Assembly: GCA_024399655.1 (NCBI GenBank)
Contig: JAKSNP010000001.1
Coordinates: 62,001-126,000 of the forward strand
Source: Paludibacteraceae bacterium
Lineage (GTDB): Bacteria; Bacteroidota; Bacteroidia; Bacteroidales; Paludibacteraceae
Direction: 5' to 3'
DNA length: 64,000 bases
Shown here: one piece after another, positions 9,032 to 19,379 of the stretch
Layout: each line of letters begins with the position of its first letter
How positions within the stretch are numbered: the first letter of the stretch is position 1
Notes under the pieces: model-generated
Database searches by the model: none
The model's input: the letters and a program-made list of their open reading frames with translations, nothing else
Told to the model about the DNA's origin: nothing
Translations under genes and position numbers: made by a program

Positions 9032-10561
9032 ATGAACAGACCTGTTAAAGTTCGTTTTGCCCCCTCACCAACGGGAGCTCTTCACATCGGCGGCGTTCGT
9101 ACCGCTTTGTACAATTATCTCTTTGCCCGTCAAAACAACGGCGTAATGCTTTTGCGTATTGAAGATACCGACTCCACTCGATTCGTACCTGGAGCCGAAC
9201 AATACATTATCGAGGCTCTTGATTGGCTCGGTATCAAAATCGACGAAGGCATTTGCATGGACGCTCCTGACGGGAAAGGAGCACACGGTCCATATCGACA
9301 GTCGAAACGACGCGAAATCTATCACAAATATGTCAAGCAACTTCTTGATTCCGGCAATGCATATTATGCATTCGACACTCCCGAAGAATTAGAAGCAAAA
9401 CGCGCAGAAATCGCTAATTTTCAATACGATGCACGTACCCGTTCTTCAATGGTCAACTCGCTTACTCTGCCTGCAGATGAAGTAAAAGCGCGTATTGAAA
9501 GAGGCGACAAATACGTTGTCAGATTCCTCGTTCAACCCGACGAAGATGTACATGTTCACGACCTCATTCGCGGAGAAGTCATTATCAACTCCAACATCCT
9601 TGACGACAAGGTGCTATACAAGTCCGCCGACGACCTTCCCACCTACCATTTGGCCAATATTGTAGATGATCATCTGATGGAAATATCCCATGTCATTCGT
9701 GGAGAAGAATGGTTGCCTTCAGCTCCTTTGCACGTGCTGCTTTATCGCGCTTTCGGATGGGAAGAAACCATGCCGCAATTCGCTCATTTACCACTACTGC
9801 TCAAACCCGACGGAAACGGTAAACTCAGCAAACGCGACGGCGACCGTTTGGGATTCCCCGTCTTCCCGTTGGAGTTCCACAATCAGAAAGACGGTTCCGT
9901 ATCTTCCGGCTATCGCGAAAGCGGATATTTCCCGGAAGCTGTCATCAATTTCCTTGCTTTACTCGGATGGCATACCACTGGTGACCAGGAGATGTTCACC
10001 ATGCAGGAACTGATTGATCAATTCTCGCTTGACCGCGTCAGCAAGTCAGGTGCCAAATTCGATTACGAAAAAGGAAAATGGTTCAATCATCAATACCTGC
10101 AACTCAAGAAGGACGATCAATTGGCAACACTTTTCATGCCCATTCTTCAAGAAAAAGGAATCAACGCCGATCCTGCCATTGTCGCCAAAGTAATATCACT
10201 CACTAAAGATCGCGTCAATTTCGTTCCTGAACTGTGGGAACAGGTCAACTTCTTCTTCCAGGCACCTACCGAATACGACGAAAAATCGCTCAAAAAACGC
10301 TGGAAAGAAGACAGTCCCCGTCACATGCAAGAACTACTTTCGCTTCTTGAAGCTCAATCAGATTGGTCAGCAGACGCACTTGATGCAACTGTAATGCCTT
10401 GGATTGAATCCAAAGAATATGGTGTCGGCATCGTAATGAACGCTTTCCGAATCTGCCTCGTTGGCGCTGCTCGCGGTCCGCATATTTGGGCCATCACCGA
10501 TGTTTTAGGCAAAGAGGAGACTCTCAATCGTGTGCGTCATGCACTTGAGGTCCTCCAATAA
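9032..10561 (+). CDS. gltX: Glutamyl-tRNA synthetase
   Basis: A 509-residue class I aminoacyl-tRNA synthetase that charges tRNA-Glu (a non-discriminating role on tRNA-Gln cannot be excluded from sequence). The class I signature is [13 protein letters not shown] at residues 9-21, in which the HIGH site reads HIGG as usual for this family. The [12 protein letters not shown] loop near residue 265 is the KMSKS equivalent. The C-terminal anticodon-binding helical region is complete. It has its own promoter at 8931-8962 and a strong bidirectional terminator at 10660-10695. It is monocistronic. Confidence 0.97.
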   Translation: MNRPVKVRFAPSPTGALHIGGVRTALYNYLFARQNNGVMLLRIEDTDSTRFVPGAEQYIIEALDWLGIKIDEGICMDAPDGKGAHGPYRQSKRREIYHKYVKQLLDSGNAYYAFDTPEELEAKRAEIANFQYDARTRSSMVNSLTLPADEVKARIERGDKYVVRFLVQPDEDVHVHDLIRGEVIINSNILDDKVLYKSADDLPTYHLANIVDDHLMEISHVIRGEEWLPSAPLHVLLYRAFGWEETMPQFAHLPLLLKPDGNGKLSKRDGDRLGFPVFPLEFHNQKDGSVSSGYRESGYFPEAVINFLALLGWHTTGDQEMFTMQELIDQFSLDRVSKSGAKFDYEKGKWFNHQYLQLKKDDQLATLFMPILQEKGINADPAIVAKVISLTKDRVNFVPELWEQVNFFFQAPTEYDEKSLKKRWKEDSPRHMQELLSLLEAQSDWSADALDATVMPWIESKEYGVGIVMNAFRICLVGAARGPHIWAITDVLGKEETLNRVRHALEVLQ

Positions 10562-10610
10562 ACGATACATTCTCAACAAGAAAAAAAGTCGGGACTTAAT
10601 CGAGAGTCGG

Positions 10611-10632
10611 CCGACAGTCGACCGACAGTCGC
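10611..10632 (+). repeat. Two 11-bp tandem units downstream of gltX
   Basis: CCGACAGTCGA (10611-10621) is followed by CCGACAGTCGC (10622-10632). Just upstream are TCGAGAG (10600-10606) and the palindrome GTCGGCCGAC (10606-10615). The TCGAGAG plus 11-bp-unit layout recurs at 20832-20880 and 30791-30839. Confidence 0.6.
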
Positions 10633-10659
10633 AATTAACTTTTTTCTCCACTTATTAAC

Positions 10660-10695
10660 AAAAAAGAGTTCCGCATTTCTACGGAACTCTTTTTA
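10660..10695. terminator. Bidirectional intrinsic terminator between gltX and the aquaporin gene
   Basis: Stem AGAGTTCCG (10665-10673) / CGGAACTCT (10682-10690) with an 8-nt loop, flanked by an A run on the left and a T run on the right. It therefore works for both converging genes. Confidence 0.9.
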
Positions 10696-10712
10696 TCATC
10701 TACCACAATTGA

Positions 10713-11432
10713 TTATTTCTTGCAGCAACATTTGCATTCACCATTCAGGCAATTATAGCACAAACCGGCTAAAACAGCACCTACGAAAGGAGCAACAATA
10801 AAGAGCCAAAGTTGAGGCATCGCCAAAGCATTTTCAGAGAAAATAGCTTGCGAAATGGAGCGAGCGGGGTTAACGCTGGTGTTTGTCAAAGGAATAGAAA
10901 TAAGGTGAATAAGAGTAAGGGTCAAACCGATAGCCAGACCAGCAAACTTACCATTTTCATGTTTAGCGTCAGTAGCGCCCAAAATAACCATCAAAAATAC
11001 GAATGTCAGCAAAGCCTCCACCAAGAAAGCACCACCGCAACTGATTTGTTGATAGCCGGCTTCTACATCAGCAGCACCAAAGAAATCACCATATCCGTTA
11101 GCTGCAAAAGTACCTATTTCCATATTGGCGGCTTTTGCAACAACAAACAAAAAAGCGGCAGCTGCAATTGCACCGATAATCTGAGCTGCCCAATAAGCAA
11201 GCATCTCACGACATGTCATTCTTCCATTGACAAATACACCCAACGACACAGCCGGATTAAGATGCGCACCGGAAATATGACCAATACCATAAGCCATTGC
11301 AACGATGGTCAAACCGAAAGCCAGAGCTACGCCCAAAAAGCCGACATGTCCGAAGATAGCGGTTCCGCAACCGCCAAGAACGAGCCAAAATGTACCTAGA
11401 CATTCTGCTCCCATTTTGTTGATCAGTTTCAT
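10713..11432 (-). CDS. aqpZ: Aquaporin (MIP family), AqpZ-like
   Basis: A 239-residue inner-membrane channel with six predicted membrane helices and both pore NPA motifs: SGAHLNPAVSLG near residue 64 and NTSVNPARS near 187. The segment before the first NPA resembles water-selective AqpZ more than GlpF, but selectivity is inferred. An unusual C-terminal tail of about 12 residues holds five cysteines (CLNGECKCCCKK), which could bind metal or form disulfides. It is transcribed convergently to gltX and shares its terminator. Confidence 0.92.
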   Translation of the reverse strand: MKLINKMGAECLGTFWLVLGGCGTAIFGHVGFLGVALAFGLTIVAMAYGIGHISGAHLNPAVSLGVFVNGRMTCREMLAYWAAQIIGAIAAAAFLFVVAKAANMEIGTFAANGYGDFFGAADVEAGYQQISCGGAFLVEALLTFVFLMVILGATDAKHENGKFAGLAIGLTLTLIHLISIPLTNTSVNPARSISQAIFSENALAMPQLWLFIVAPFVGAVLAGLCYNCLNGECKCCCKK

Positions 11433-11579
11433 ACTAACTCAAATTTTGATTGTTAATATTAAAAATTACTTTTGAGTATTTATTCAAAATTTATTGGGAA
11501 ACACAAAAACGAAAGCAACACGTTTTTAATCCTTTTGTTAAATTCGTTCAGCCCCATACAAAAGAAATAACGAAAAAAG

Positions 11580-12032
11580 TTATTTATTCAGCAATTCCTT
11601 CACTTTCGTACTAATAGCTCGTCCTTCTGCTTTCCCGGCAAGCAATTTAGTTGCCTGTCCCATTACCTTTCCCATATCTTGCGGGCCGTTCGCACCCAAT
11701 TTATCTATCAGTTCCTGAAGCGCTTTTGTCAATTCCGCCTCACTCATCATAGCAGGCAAATACTGTTCAATCACTTTGCATTGAGCCATTTCCTCTTCTG
11801 CCAATTCGGGACGATTGGCCGAACGATACATTTCTGCAGATTCTTTGCGTTGTTTTACCAACTTCTGCAGAATCTGCAATGCTTTTTCATCTTTCAGTTC
11901 TCCATCACTTCCAGGAGCCGTTTTTGCCTCCAAAAATTCTTTTTTAATACCACGAAGAGCATCCAATGCTACTTTATCTTTAGCGAGCATAGCTTTCTTG
12001 ATATCTTCGCTAATTTGATCAAAAAGTGTCAT
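11580..12032 (-). CDS. GatB/YqeY domain protein
   Basis: A 150-residue soluble protein of the YqeY family, which resembles the tail domain of the GatB amidotransferase subunit. It begins MTLFDQISEDIKKAMLAKDK and contains the family segments ALRGIKKEFLEAK and EQYLPAMMSEAEL, ending in VKELLNK. The start at 12032 is preferred over a 26-residue upstream extension, because the -7 box (12060-12067) lies inside that extension. The family may bind tRNA or assist amidotransferase, but its role is not established. It is expressed from a promoter that overlaps that of recQ. Confidence 0.85.
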   Translation of the reverse strand: MTLFDQISEDIKKAMLAKDKVALDALRGIKKEFLEAKTAPGSDGELKDEKALQILQKLVKQRKESAEMYRSANRPELAEEEMAQCKVIEQYLPAMMSEAELTKALQELIDKLGANGPQDMGKVMGQATKLLAGKAEGRAISTKVKELLNK

Positions 12033-12059
12033 AATATGTATGTTTGAATAAATTTGTGA

Positions 12060-12091
12060 CAAAAGTACAACAAAATTTTGATATATGCAAA
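12060..12091 (-). promoter_or_regulatory. Promoter for the YqeY-like gene
   Basis: On the minus strand: TTTG (12091-12088), 20 nt, TACTTTTG (12067-12060). It overlaps the recQ promoter (12077-12107), so the two probably cannot be occupied together. Confidence 0.8.
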
Positions 12092-12107
12092 TTTTTTCGT
12101 ACTTTTG
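12077..12107 (+). promoter_or_regulatory. Promoter for recQ
   Basis: TTTG (12077-12080), 19 nt, TACTTTTG (12100-12107). The recQ ATG is only 9 nt after the -7 box, implying a leader of roughly 6 nt or less. Confidence 0.8.
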
Positions 12108-12116
12108 CACTCGATT

Positions 12117-13781
12117 ATGACACCAATTGATGCTTTGAAAACATATTTCGGTTATGATTCATTCCGCCCGTTGCAGGAAGATATCGTCATGTCGGTTCTT
12201 AACGGACACGACACTCTGGCATTGTTGCCTACCGGCGGCGGCAAATCCGTATGTTTCCAAATACCTACGCTTGTAAGCGAAGGATTGTGTGTCGTAATCA
12301 CGCCCCTCATTGCTTTAATGAAGGACCAAGTCGAGAATCTATCCAAGCGAAATATCCATGCTGCCGCCATCTACACCGGCATGTCGTACGAAAAACAGCA
12401 AACGGCCCTTGACAATTGTCAATACGGTCCATATCGTTTCCTTTATGTATCGCCTGAGAGACTGATGTCGGAAGATTTCCGCAATCGTCTCAACACTTTG
12501 CCAATTACGATGATTGCTGTTGACGAAGCGCATTGTATAAGCCAATGGGGATACGATTTTCGGCCTGCATACTTGCATATTGCCGACATTCGTAAAGACG
12601 GAATACCCATTCTTGCACTCACCGCTACTGCTACACCTAAAGTGGTGGACGATATTCAAAATCGCTTGGGATTCAAGGAAAAGAACGTTATTCGCCAATC
12701 TTTCGCCCGTGACAATTTGAGTTATGTAGTCCGTTATTGCAGCGACCGACAAGAAAAAGAGCAACAATTGCAGCATATTCTCAGTCGTGTGCATGGTTCT
12801 TCCATCGTTTATGTTCGCAATCGCAAACGAGCGGAAGATTTGAGTCAACTGCTACAATGTTCATTTTATCATGCCGGGCTGTCACCGGAAGAACGAACTC
12901 GACGACAAAAATCCTGGAAAGAAAGCCAAACCACGATGGTTTGCACCAATGCTTTCGGTATGGGTATTGACAAATCAGATGTCCGCCTTGTGATTCACTA
13001 TGATTTACCCGATACACCCGAAGCATATTTCCAAGAAGCTGGACGCGCCGGACGAGATGGGATAAACGCTTATGCCGTATTGCTTTATGCACCCGAAGAC
13101 AAATCAATCGCACTTCGCCGCATCGCCACCAACTATCCGGACAAAGAGTTCGTTTCGCAAGTTTATCACAACACTTGCGATTATTTCTGTATAGGTCTCG
13201 GAAGCGGATTGGGACATAGTTTTGCTTTGCATATTGACGATTTGTGTCAAGTGATGCATCTGCCTATTTTACAAACTTATTCTGCGCTGCATCTGCTTTC
13301 ACAAGCCGGCTATATTCATTTTGAAGACGAACAAGAGACACAACCTCGTGTAAAAATCATGGTTTCGCGTCAGGAGTTGACAAATTTTTCCATATCGGAG
13401 CAACAAAACAATCTGCTTCAACAACTCATGCGCTTATATCCAGGCATATTCACCGAACTACAATACCTGCATTTGGAAATGACCGATTCGTTGCACGAAA
13501 TTCTTAGTAGTTTGGCCTCCCGGCATATCATTACGTATATTCCACGGACAAGAGCCTGTCTCTTCACCATGACACAAGTTCGGCAAGCCGATATTCATCT
13601 TAGTCAGGAAATATACGAAAGCCGTGCAGAACGATATGCCTATCGTCTGCACGCCATGATTGAATATGCTGAGAACCGGCAATTCTGCCGACAGCAATTA
13701 TTACTCAGTTATTTTGGAGAAGACAATGCTCCTGTATGCAAGCATTGCGACATATGCCGTACGCATACTACGAAAAACTAA
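12117..13781 (+). CDS. recQ: RecQ-family ATP-dependent DNA helicase, short form
   Basis: A 554-residue superfamily 2 helicase that unwinds DNA 3' to 5' in recombination and repair. It has Walker A TGGGKS at residues 39-44, the DEAH box in AVDEAHCISQW near 135, the QxxGRxGR motif VI in FQEAGRAGRDG near 312, and a C-terminal C-x2-C-x2-C cluster (CKHCDIC) that would complete the zinc site of the RecQ-C region. An HRDC domain is absent. Start set at MTPIDALKTYFGYDSFRPLQ; the 13-codon upstream extension would include the promoter. The gene ends by overlapping, tail to tail, the stop of the DUF748 gene by 4 bp. Confidence 0.9.
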   Translation: MTPIDALKTYFGYDSFRPLQEDIVMSVLNGHDTLALLPTGGGKSVCFQIPTLVSEGLCVVITPLIALMKDQVENLSKRNIHAAAIYTGMSYEKQQTALDNCQYGPYRFLYVSPERLMSEDFRNRLNTLPITMIAVDEAHCISQWGYDFRPAYLHIADIRKDGIPILALTATATPKVVDDIQNRLGFKEKNVIRQSFARDNLSYVVRYCSDRQEKEQQLQHILSRVHGSSIVYVRNRKRAEDLSQLLQCSFYHAGLSPEERTRRQKSWKESQTTMVCTNAFGMGIDKSDVRLVIHYDLPDTPEAYFQEAGRAGRDGINAYAVLLYAPEDKSIALRRIATNYPDKEFVSQVYHNTCDYFCIGLGSGLGHSFALHIDDLCQVMHLPILQTYSALHLLSQAGYIHFEDEQETQPRVKIMVSRQELTNFSISEQQNNLLQQLMRLYPGIFTELQYLHLEMTDSLHEILSSLASRHIITYIPRTRACLFTMTQVRQADIHLSQEIYESRAERYAYRLHAMIEYAENRQFCRQQLLLSYFGEDNAPVCKHCDICRTHTTKN

Positions 13782-15406
13782 TTCTCCACAACAACAGTAT
13801 CTGCAATATTTTCCACTGCTGCTATAGTATCCGCCGCTTGAATCAACGCAACGGAATCCTCACCCAAAAGTTCCATCATTTGACCGTATTCGTCACCGGA
13901 AATCATTTTTCGGTCATCACGTAATCCCATCAGAGGCCCGAAGAATACTTTGAGCAGTACACGACCTATCACCTGTCCCAATTTGAATTTTGGAGATGAC
14001 AAGTCACCAGTAATAGGCAAATCCATCACAATCATCCCCTTTGACGATTTGAGCATATTGACTCCCAATTTCAACGGGATATTTTTATAAGGGGCATCAG
14101 TCGGTTTCATTTGATTGCCTACCATCATCCTATCGATATTCACCAAATTACTGCTATTCAAACGACTACAATTGATTGCCGTTGTGGATTGAAATGCCAA
14201 CACTCCATCCTCCAACGGATAACCCATATAAGATTCGGCAAAAGGAGAAAAGTCTTTCACCTTCGTATCTGTCAATTTGAGAAATATTGCATTCTGCCCG
14301 TTCTTCAAATCCAAATTACCGGCATAATCCACTTTCAATTTTCCACCATGTAGCAATCCTGCATTGAGAAATATCTGATTCGTTTCGCCTCCTGTTTTCA
14401 ATTCATCACCCGAAAGAGAAAGAGACGTGATAGTGTATGTAAATGGTTTAGCCATTGATCGGTCATCGTAAGTCAAATTCTCCAATCCCACTCTTATCGT
14501 ATCGGCGGCAAAGCCATGTTCCAACAATCTCCCGTTAAGCATATTCACTGTAATGGTATCAGCCATAATAGTCATCTTTTTATCCACAAAAGGCAATATC
14601 AGGCCATCCAATCGTAAATCACAGGTAGCGATCATATCTTTCAAATTATCCAGGCTGCCGTCAATATGAATCCACCCCGATAAATCCGCTCCTAATTCGC
14701 TTACCGGCAGCGATTCTTGAATAAACGGTAAAGCAATATCCGTATTCACCGTATCCATATTCAAAGTAAGCGCATAACGGCGAGTGGTCATCACATAACC
14801 TGCCGTAAGAGCAACAGTTCCCCCTTCGGGCAAATTGAATTGCAAACCGGCATTTGACTGTTGCGGACCGAAATAGAGTCCCGGTATTTGCAAGTTTACA
14901 TTATCAATTGACCATTGCTTGTCACGCGGGACATCAATATATACCAGTTTCCCGTTTATTAAACGAATATCATTCAACGCAACATGCCATTTCGACGGCA
15001 TTGTATCCGTTACTTCCTGCGAATCTTTAGAAAACCGATTGATTATATCGGTAAAATTGAAACAACTGTCACCATTGAGAACTTCTCCTGTAAAATCCGT
15101 AAGATGGATATGCTGCAAATCCACATTCTTACCAAGCAATTTCCATAATTTGGCATTAACATACAATTGTTGAAACGCCAGGAAATCTGTCGTTCTATTC
15201 TGTTCCTTACATGCAAATCCATCAATTGTTACGCTACCATTGAACGGATTGATAAATATTCGCTCAACGGTCACATCACGTCCAATCCAATCTTGCGAAT
15301 GTTTCTCCACCACGTGTTTGGCAATTGGAGAGACCGCCATAATAAGCAACAAAAGGCCGATAATGACAGCGGCCAAAATGAGTATAATCTTAATACACTT
15401 GTTCAT
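13778..15406 (-). CDS. DUF748 (AsmA-like) membrane-anchored protein
   Basis: A 542-residue protein with one N-terminal membrane helix (about residues 5-27) followed by a long, beta-rich periplasmic region. SKHSQDWIGRDVTVERIF-like text near residue 35 and repeated LxLDGL and ITGDLSSPKFKLGQ segments match DUF748/AsmA-like proteins. That group is related to bridge-like lipid-transfer and envelope-assembly proteins, but the role here is inference. It is the last gene of the M16 peptidase - era - DUF748 operon, 40 bp after era. It converges on recQ with a 4-bp overlap and no room for a separate terminator. Confidence 0.75.
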   Translation of the reverse strand: MNKCIKIILILAAVIIGLLLLIMAVSPIAKHVVEKHSQDWIGRDVTVERIFINPFNGSVTIDGFACKEQNRTTDFLAFQQLYVNAKLWKLLGKNVDLQHIHLTDFTGEVLNGDSCFNFTDIINRFSKDSQEVTDTMPSKWHVALNDIRLINGKLVYIDVPRDKQWSIDNVNLQIPGLYFGPQQSNAGLQFNLPEGGTVALTAGYVMTTRRYALTLNMDTVNTDIALPFIQESLPVSELGADLSGWIHIDGSLDNLKDMIATCDLRLDGLILPFVDKKMTIMADTITVNMLNGRLLEHGFAADTIRVGLENLTYDDRSMAKPFTYTITSLSLSGDELKTGGETNQIFLNAGLLHGGKLKVDYAGNLDLKNGQNAIFLKLTDTKVKDFSPFAESYMGYPLEDGVLAFQSTTAINCSRLNSSNLVNIDRMMVGNQMKPTDAPYKNIPLKLGVNMLKSSKGMIVMDLPITGDLSSPKFKLGQVIGRVLLKVFFGPLMGLRDDRKMISGDEYGQMMELLGEDSVALIQAADTIAAVENIADTVVVEN

Positions 15407-15446
15407 ACAATACGAAAGAAGGGAAGATTATGTCCCTGATACCTGA

Positions 15447-16337
15447 TTAATTCAGGTCATAGCCATAATGGCGAAGACGCGACTGACTGCTACGCCAATC
15501 TTTGTCCACTTTTACGAATAGTTGCAAGAAAACCTGCTTTTGGAAAAAAGCCTCAATATCGTGACGCGATTGAGTACCCACTTTTTTGAGTGCACTACCT
15601 TGTCGGCCTATAATAATGCCTTTTTGGCTGTCGCGTTCCACATAGATTACGGCACCTATGCGGATTAGAGAGTCTTCTTCGTGGAAGGATTCAACTTCCA
15701 CCTCAACGCTATAAGGTATTTCCTTATCATAGTTGAGTAATATTTTTTCACGAATAATCTCGTTTACGAAAAAGCGGGCTGGTTTATCGGTAAGTTGGTC
15801 TTTATCAAAGAACGGTGGACATTCCGGTAAAGCCGATTTAATGGCTTCAAACAACTGATCCACACCAAATTTTTCCTGAGCGGAAATCGGGAATACTTCT
15901 GCTTCGGGCAACTGGCGATGCCAGAAATCCACCAAACGCTCCAAAGTATCCTGAGTCGTAAGGTCTATTTTGTTGATAATCAAGAACACGCGTGTACCAC
16001 TGGCGGCCATGCGTTTCACTTTGTCCAGAAATTCTGCGTTTTTATCGGACGAATCCTGCACATCGGTCACATACAGAAGCACATCGGCATCCACCAATGC
16101 GGAACGCGAGAATTCCAACATCTGCTCCTGCAGTTTATAGTTAGGTTTGAGTACGCCGGGTGTATCCGAATAAACAATTTGGAAATCATCACCATTGACG
16201 ATTCCCATAATGCGATGGCGGGTGGTTTGCGCCTTCGATGTTATAATCGAAAGGCGCTCACCAACCAACGCATTCATCAGCGTAGATTTGCCCACATTGG
16301 GGTTACCCACAATATTTACAAATCCGGAACGGTGCAT
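15447..16337 (-). CDS. era: GTPase Era
   Basis: A 296-residue GTPase required for 16S rRNA maturation and 30S assembly. It shows G1 GNPNVGKST at residues 11-19, the switch region with TSKAQTTRHRI, G3 DTPG near 58, G4 NKID near 122, and the SAQEKFG G5 region. A C-terminal KH domain follows, with VIYVERDSQKGIIIGRQG near residue 230 holding the GxxG RNA-binding loop. Its ATG shares one base with the TAA of the upstream M16 peptidase gene (TAATG), so translation is coupled. Confidence 0.97.
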   Translation of the reverse strand: MHRSGFVNIVGNPNVGKSTLMNALVGERLSIITSKAQTTRHRIMGIVNGDDFQIVYSDTPGVLKPNYKLQEQMLEFSRSALVDADVLLYVTDVQDSSDKNAEFLDKVKRMAASGTRVFLIINKIDLTTQDTLERLVDFWHRQLPEAEVFPISAQEKFGVDQLFEAIKSALPECPPFFDKDQLTDKPARFFVNEIIREKILLNYDKEIPYSVEVEVESFHEEDSLIRIGAVIYVERDSQKGIIIGRQGSALKKVGTQSRHDIEAFFQKQVFLQLFVKVDKDWRSSQSRLRHYGYDLN

Positions 16338-19255
16338 TAATAGAGGAAGCTCAAATCGGGTTGAGTAAATATTTTACCTTTATTCACTTTCTGAATCTTG
16401 CCGAACTTGGACTGCAGTTTCTTCATATCAGCTTTGTTAATATCACCCATCACCATGATAGTCACAGGTTTACCTTGGATATATTGCTGATAGAAACCAT
16501 AGATTTGCTCCCAAGTAAGTGCATTGATAGCAGGCACTTCGCTACGAGCGGGATCGTCGGTGTAACCCATCTCCTGCCAATAATCGTAAACGGCAGCCTT
16601 GTTACGCATACCGGGCTTGCTGATTTGAGCCTCTTGCAACAGGATTCGTTTGATTGTCTCTACACGTTCAGGGTGTTGGGGCATCGTATCAAGCAATCCC
16701 ATGAAAGTTTCAATAGCGTCAACCACCTTGTCGTTTTGCGTGCCGATATAACCCATGAAAGCAGAGTTACGACCGGGACGAGCACCTTCTGACATATAAC
16801 CGCTTGCGGTGTAAGCCATCGAACGTTTTGTACGGATTTCATCCAAAACTAAACCGGTAAAACCACCGCCAAAGTATTGGTTGAATGCAGAGAAGAGCAC
16901 GCTTTGATCAAGTTGATAAGGTACACCTTCAAAATAGAAGTATACGGTAGCTTGTTGCACATTGCTATTTTGCAACAGATAAATCTGAGTCTTATTGTAT
17001 GCCTTTCGATCACGGAATTCAGGAGAGGTGGAAGCAACCATATCTTGTTGAACGGTTGCAGCCAAAGCTGATTTCACCTCTGCTACAGGACGTTGACCGC
17101 AATAATAGATATCCATGGCGTATTTGGTTGCAGCACCCAGTTCTGTCAACAGTTTGGGCAAGTCCAAACGATAGATATCCTCAAACGGAACGACATCAAT
17201 AAATTGTGATTTCTCTCCAAAAATCAGATACTCACGCATGGCGCTGGCCTGAATATTGTCAACGCGGGACAAACGCAAACGGTTCGACATTTCGCTACCT
17301 TGCATCGACTCAAACTGACGTTGGTCGAAGTTAGGCGAATACATCTGCTTCATCACCAATTTAACGATTTGCTCCAGATTCTGCTCATTACCCAAGATAC
17401 TTACGGTGAAATAGCTATCACTAACACCATAAGAAACCTGGCCTCCGAGTTCTGCCATCTTACGACGGAATGCTTGCGCGTCGCAGATTCCGTCCAAATC
17501 CTTCATACCGGCCACATTCATCATAGATGCCACATATTCCAACATCGGACGTTTAGCCGTACCGATACCATAACGGAGAGTCATAGAGAAGATGTTATTC
17601 TTGGCATTGGTGCTATAATGAAGTTTAACACGATTGCTCAAATTATCTATGGTAACATCAGCAAAATCGACATACGTCTGTTTTACCTCGCCTGAAGGAA
17701 TAGCTTTGAACATCTTGGCATATTCGGTTTCCACGCCCTTAGGCATATCCAAAGGTTTAATTTTCGGTTTTGCCAGTTTGTTCACTTTCTTTTCACCTTC
17801 ATCAAACGAGAACGTCATGTGAGGAGCATCAAAGTATTTTTTTGCAATGCGCTGCAGGTCTTCTTTGGTAAGAGCCTGAATTCGGGCATTCTCGGTAAAG
17901 ATGTCTTCCACATTTTGGTTGTATGCGAAGCTTTGCACCAAAGCGCTCATCTTTGCTGCACCCTCTTCAAACGACAAGGCATAACTTTTTGCGTATTCGG
18001 CCTTTACCGTATTGATCAACCAATCGTCAATCTCACCATTTTTGATTTTATCGATTTCTCGCATCACGATTTTCTCGGTAGCAGCGTTCGATTCGTATGA
18101 CTGTTGGTTCATATCGTAATAAGGCATTGCAGATATGAGAATACGACCCATGTCACGACGAGCGTCCATCGAGCAACCGGCATAACTTACGATACCATCC
18201 AAGGTAATTTTGTCAAGCAGACCGGTCTCAGTTCCATTGCTGAGCAACGAACATACAAATTGCAGGGCCAACACATCCTCATCGGTCACACTCACACCGT
18301 CGAAAGCCCAGCAGAGCTGAGGATAATAACCCAACTTGAAGTTGAATTTCTTACCGGCTTGGAATGTTGCATCGGGATATTGTTTGCGAGCTGGCAATTC
18401 TTTGGATTGCAGACGACCGAAAGTTTCTGCAATCATCGGCTTGGCTGCTTCTGCATCAAAGTCACCCACGATAATCAAGGCCATGTTATTGGGCACGTAC
18501 CAAGTGTTATAGAACTCAATCAATTTACTCAATTGGGGACTCTTCAGATGCTCGGGCAAACCAATCACGCTGCGCTCATAAGGATGACCTTTATACAGTT
18601 GAGCGAACAATTGGTTTTGTACTTGAGTCTGTACATTGTCCTCATACATATTGTATTCCTCATACACATTTTCAAGTTCAGCCTGGAAAGTACGGAATAC
18701 GGGGTTGATCAAACGGTCGGAGAAAATAGTCAGCCATTTCTGCATTTGGTAACCTGCAAAGTGATTGTGGTAGCAGGTCATATCATAACTGGTGTAAGCG
18801 TTTACATCAGTTGCCCCCATTTGATCCAGAAGGTTGAAGAAATCCTCCGTAGTGGAATACTTGGCTGCTTCAAGACTTTCGCGGTTGATACGAGCGATAA
18901 TAGTGTCACGTTGAACCGTTTCTTTATCGGTCAACTTGGCCAGTTCGTCATAAAGAGCGATAATGTTCTCGTAGTGAGGTCTTTCTTTTTCCCAATCTAT
19001 GGCACCAATACGCTGGGTACCCTTGAAAAGCATGTGCTCAAGATAGTGAGCCAAACCTGTACATTCGGCAGGTTCGTCAATTGCACCGGCGCGAACCACT
19101 ACATAGCCTTCCACATCATCCAAATCATGATCTTCCCACAAAAGAACGGTCAAACCGTTAGGAAGTTGATACGGCGTATTGAAGCCGGTTCTGTCCTGAG
19201 CGAATACGCTTGCCGTCATCACGACAGCGCATACCAGAATTAATAGTTTTTTCAT
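16337..19255 (-). CDS. M16-family zinc peptidase (two-lobed, exported)
   Basis: A 972-residue protein with a signal peptide (residues 1-19, ending SVFAQ). The N-terminal lobe carries the inverted zinc motif HYLEH at residues 70-74, followed about 80 residues later by the conserved ENVYEEYNMYEDN segment that gives the third ligand. The second half is a homologous lobe without the motif (residues about 520-970, containing GGGFTGLVLDEIR), as in pitrilysin and Bacteroidetes insulinase-like enzymes. It probably degrades peptides in the periplasm or at the surface. The stop overlaps the era start by one base. No standard promoter was seen directly upstream. Confidence 0.9.
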   Translation of the reverse strand: MKKLLILVCAVVMTASVFAQDRTGFNTPYQLPNGLTVLLWEDHDLDDVEGYVVVRAGAIDEPAECTGLAHYLEHMLFKGTQRIGAIDWEKERPHYENIIALYDELAKLTDKETVQRDTIIARINRESLEAAKYSTTEDFFNLLDQMGATDVNAYTSYDMTCYHNHFAGYQMQKWLTIFSDRLINPVFRTFQAELENVYEEYNMYEDNVQTQVQNQLFAQLYKGHPYERSVIGLPEHLKSPQLSKLIEFYNTWYVPNNMALIIVGDFDAEAAKPMIAETFGRLQSKELPARKQYPDATFQAGKKFNFKLGYYPQLCWAFDGVSVTDEDVLALQFVCSLLSNGTETGLLDKITLDGIVSYAGCSMDARRDMGRILISAMPYYDMNQQSYESNAATEKIVMREIDKIKNGEIDDWLINTVKAEYAKSYALSFEEGAAKMSALVQSFAYNQNVEDIFTENARIQALTKEDLQRIAKKYFDAPHMTFSFDEGEKKVNKLAKPKIKPLDMPKGVETEYAKMFKAIPSGEVKQTYVDFADVTIDNLSNRVKLHYSTNAKNNIFSMTLRYGIGTAKRPMLEYVASMMNVAGMKDLDGICDAQAFRRKMAELGGQVSYGVSDSYFTVSILGNEQNLEQIVKLVMKQMYSPNFDQRQFESMQGSEMSNRLRLSRVDNIQASAMREYLIFGEKSQFIDVVPFEDIYRLDLPKLLTELGAATKYAMDIYYCGQRPVAEVKSALAATVQQDMVASTSPEFRDRKAYNKTQIYLLQNSNVQQATVYFYFEGVPYQLDQSVLFSAFNQYFGGGFTGLVLDEIRTKRSMAYTASGYMSEGARPGRNSAFMGYIGTQNDKVVDAIETFMGLLDTMPQHPERVETIKRILLQEAQISKPGMRNKAAVYDYWQEMGYTDDPARSEVPAINALTWEQIYGFYQQYIQGKPVTIMVMGDINKADMKKLQSKFGKIQKVNKGKIFTQPDLSFLY

Positions 19256-19308
19256 TTTTGTATTTGATTAAAGTGTTGTTCAGTTTATAGCACCGAAGCG
19301 CTTTTAGA

Positions 19309-19340
19309 AAGGGAAGCCGGTCTTTCTCCGGGGTTCCCTT
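19309..19340 (-). terminator. Intrinsic terminator after tdh
   Basis: Inverted repeat AAGGGAAgCCGG / CCGGggTTCCCTT around an 8-nt loop, about 40 bp past the tdh stop. On the minus strand it is followed by a short T-rich stretch. The weak T tract lowers certainty. Confidence 0.6.
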
Positions 19341-19379
19341 CATTGGAGGGCAGCCCGTTTCTGCAAGCCGCCTGAATCA

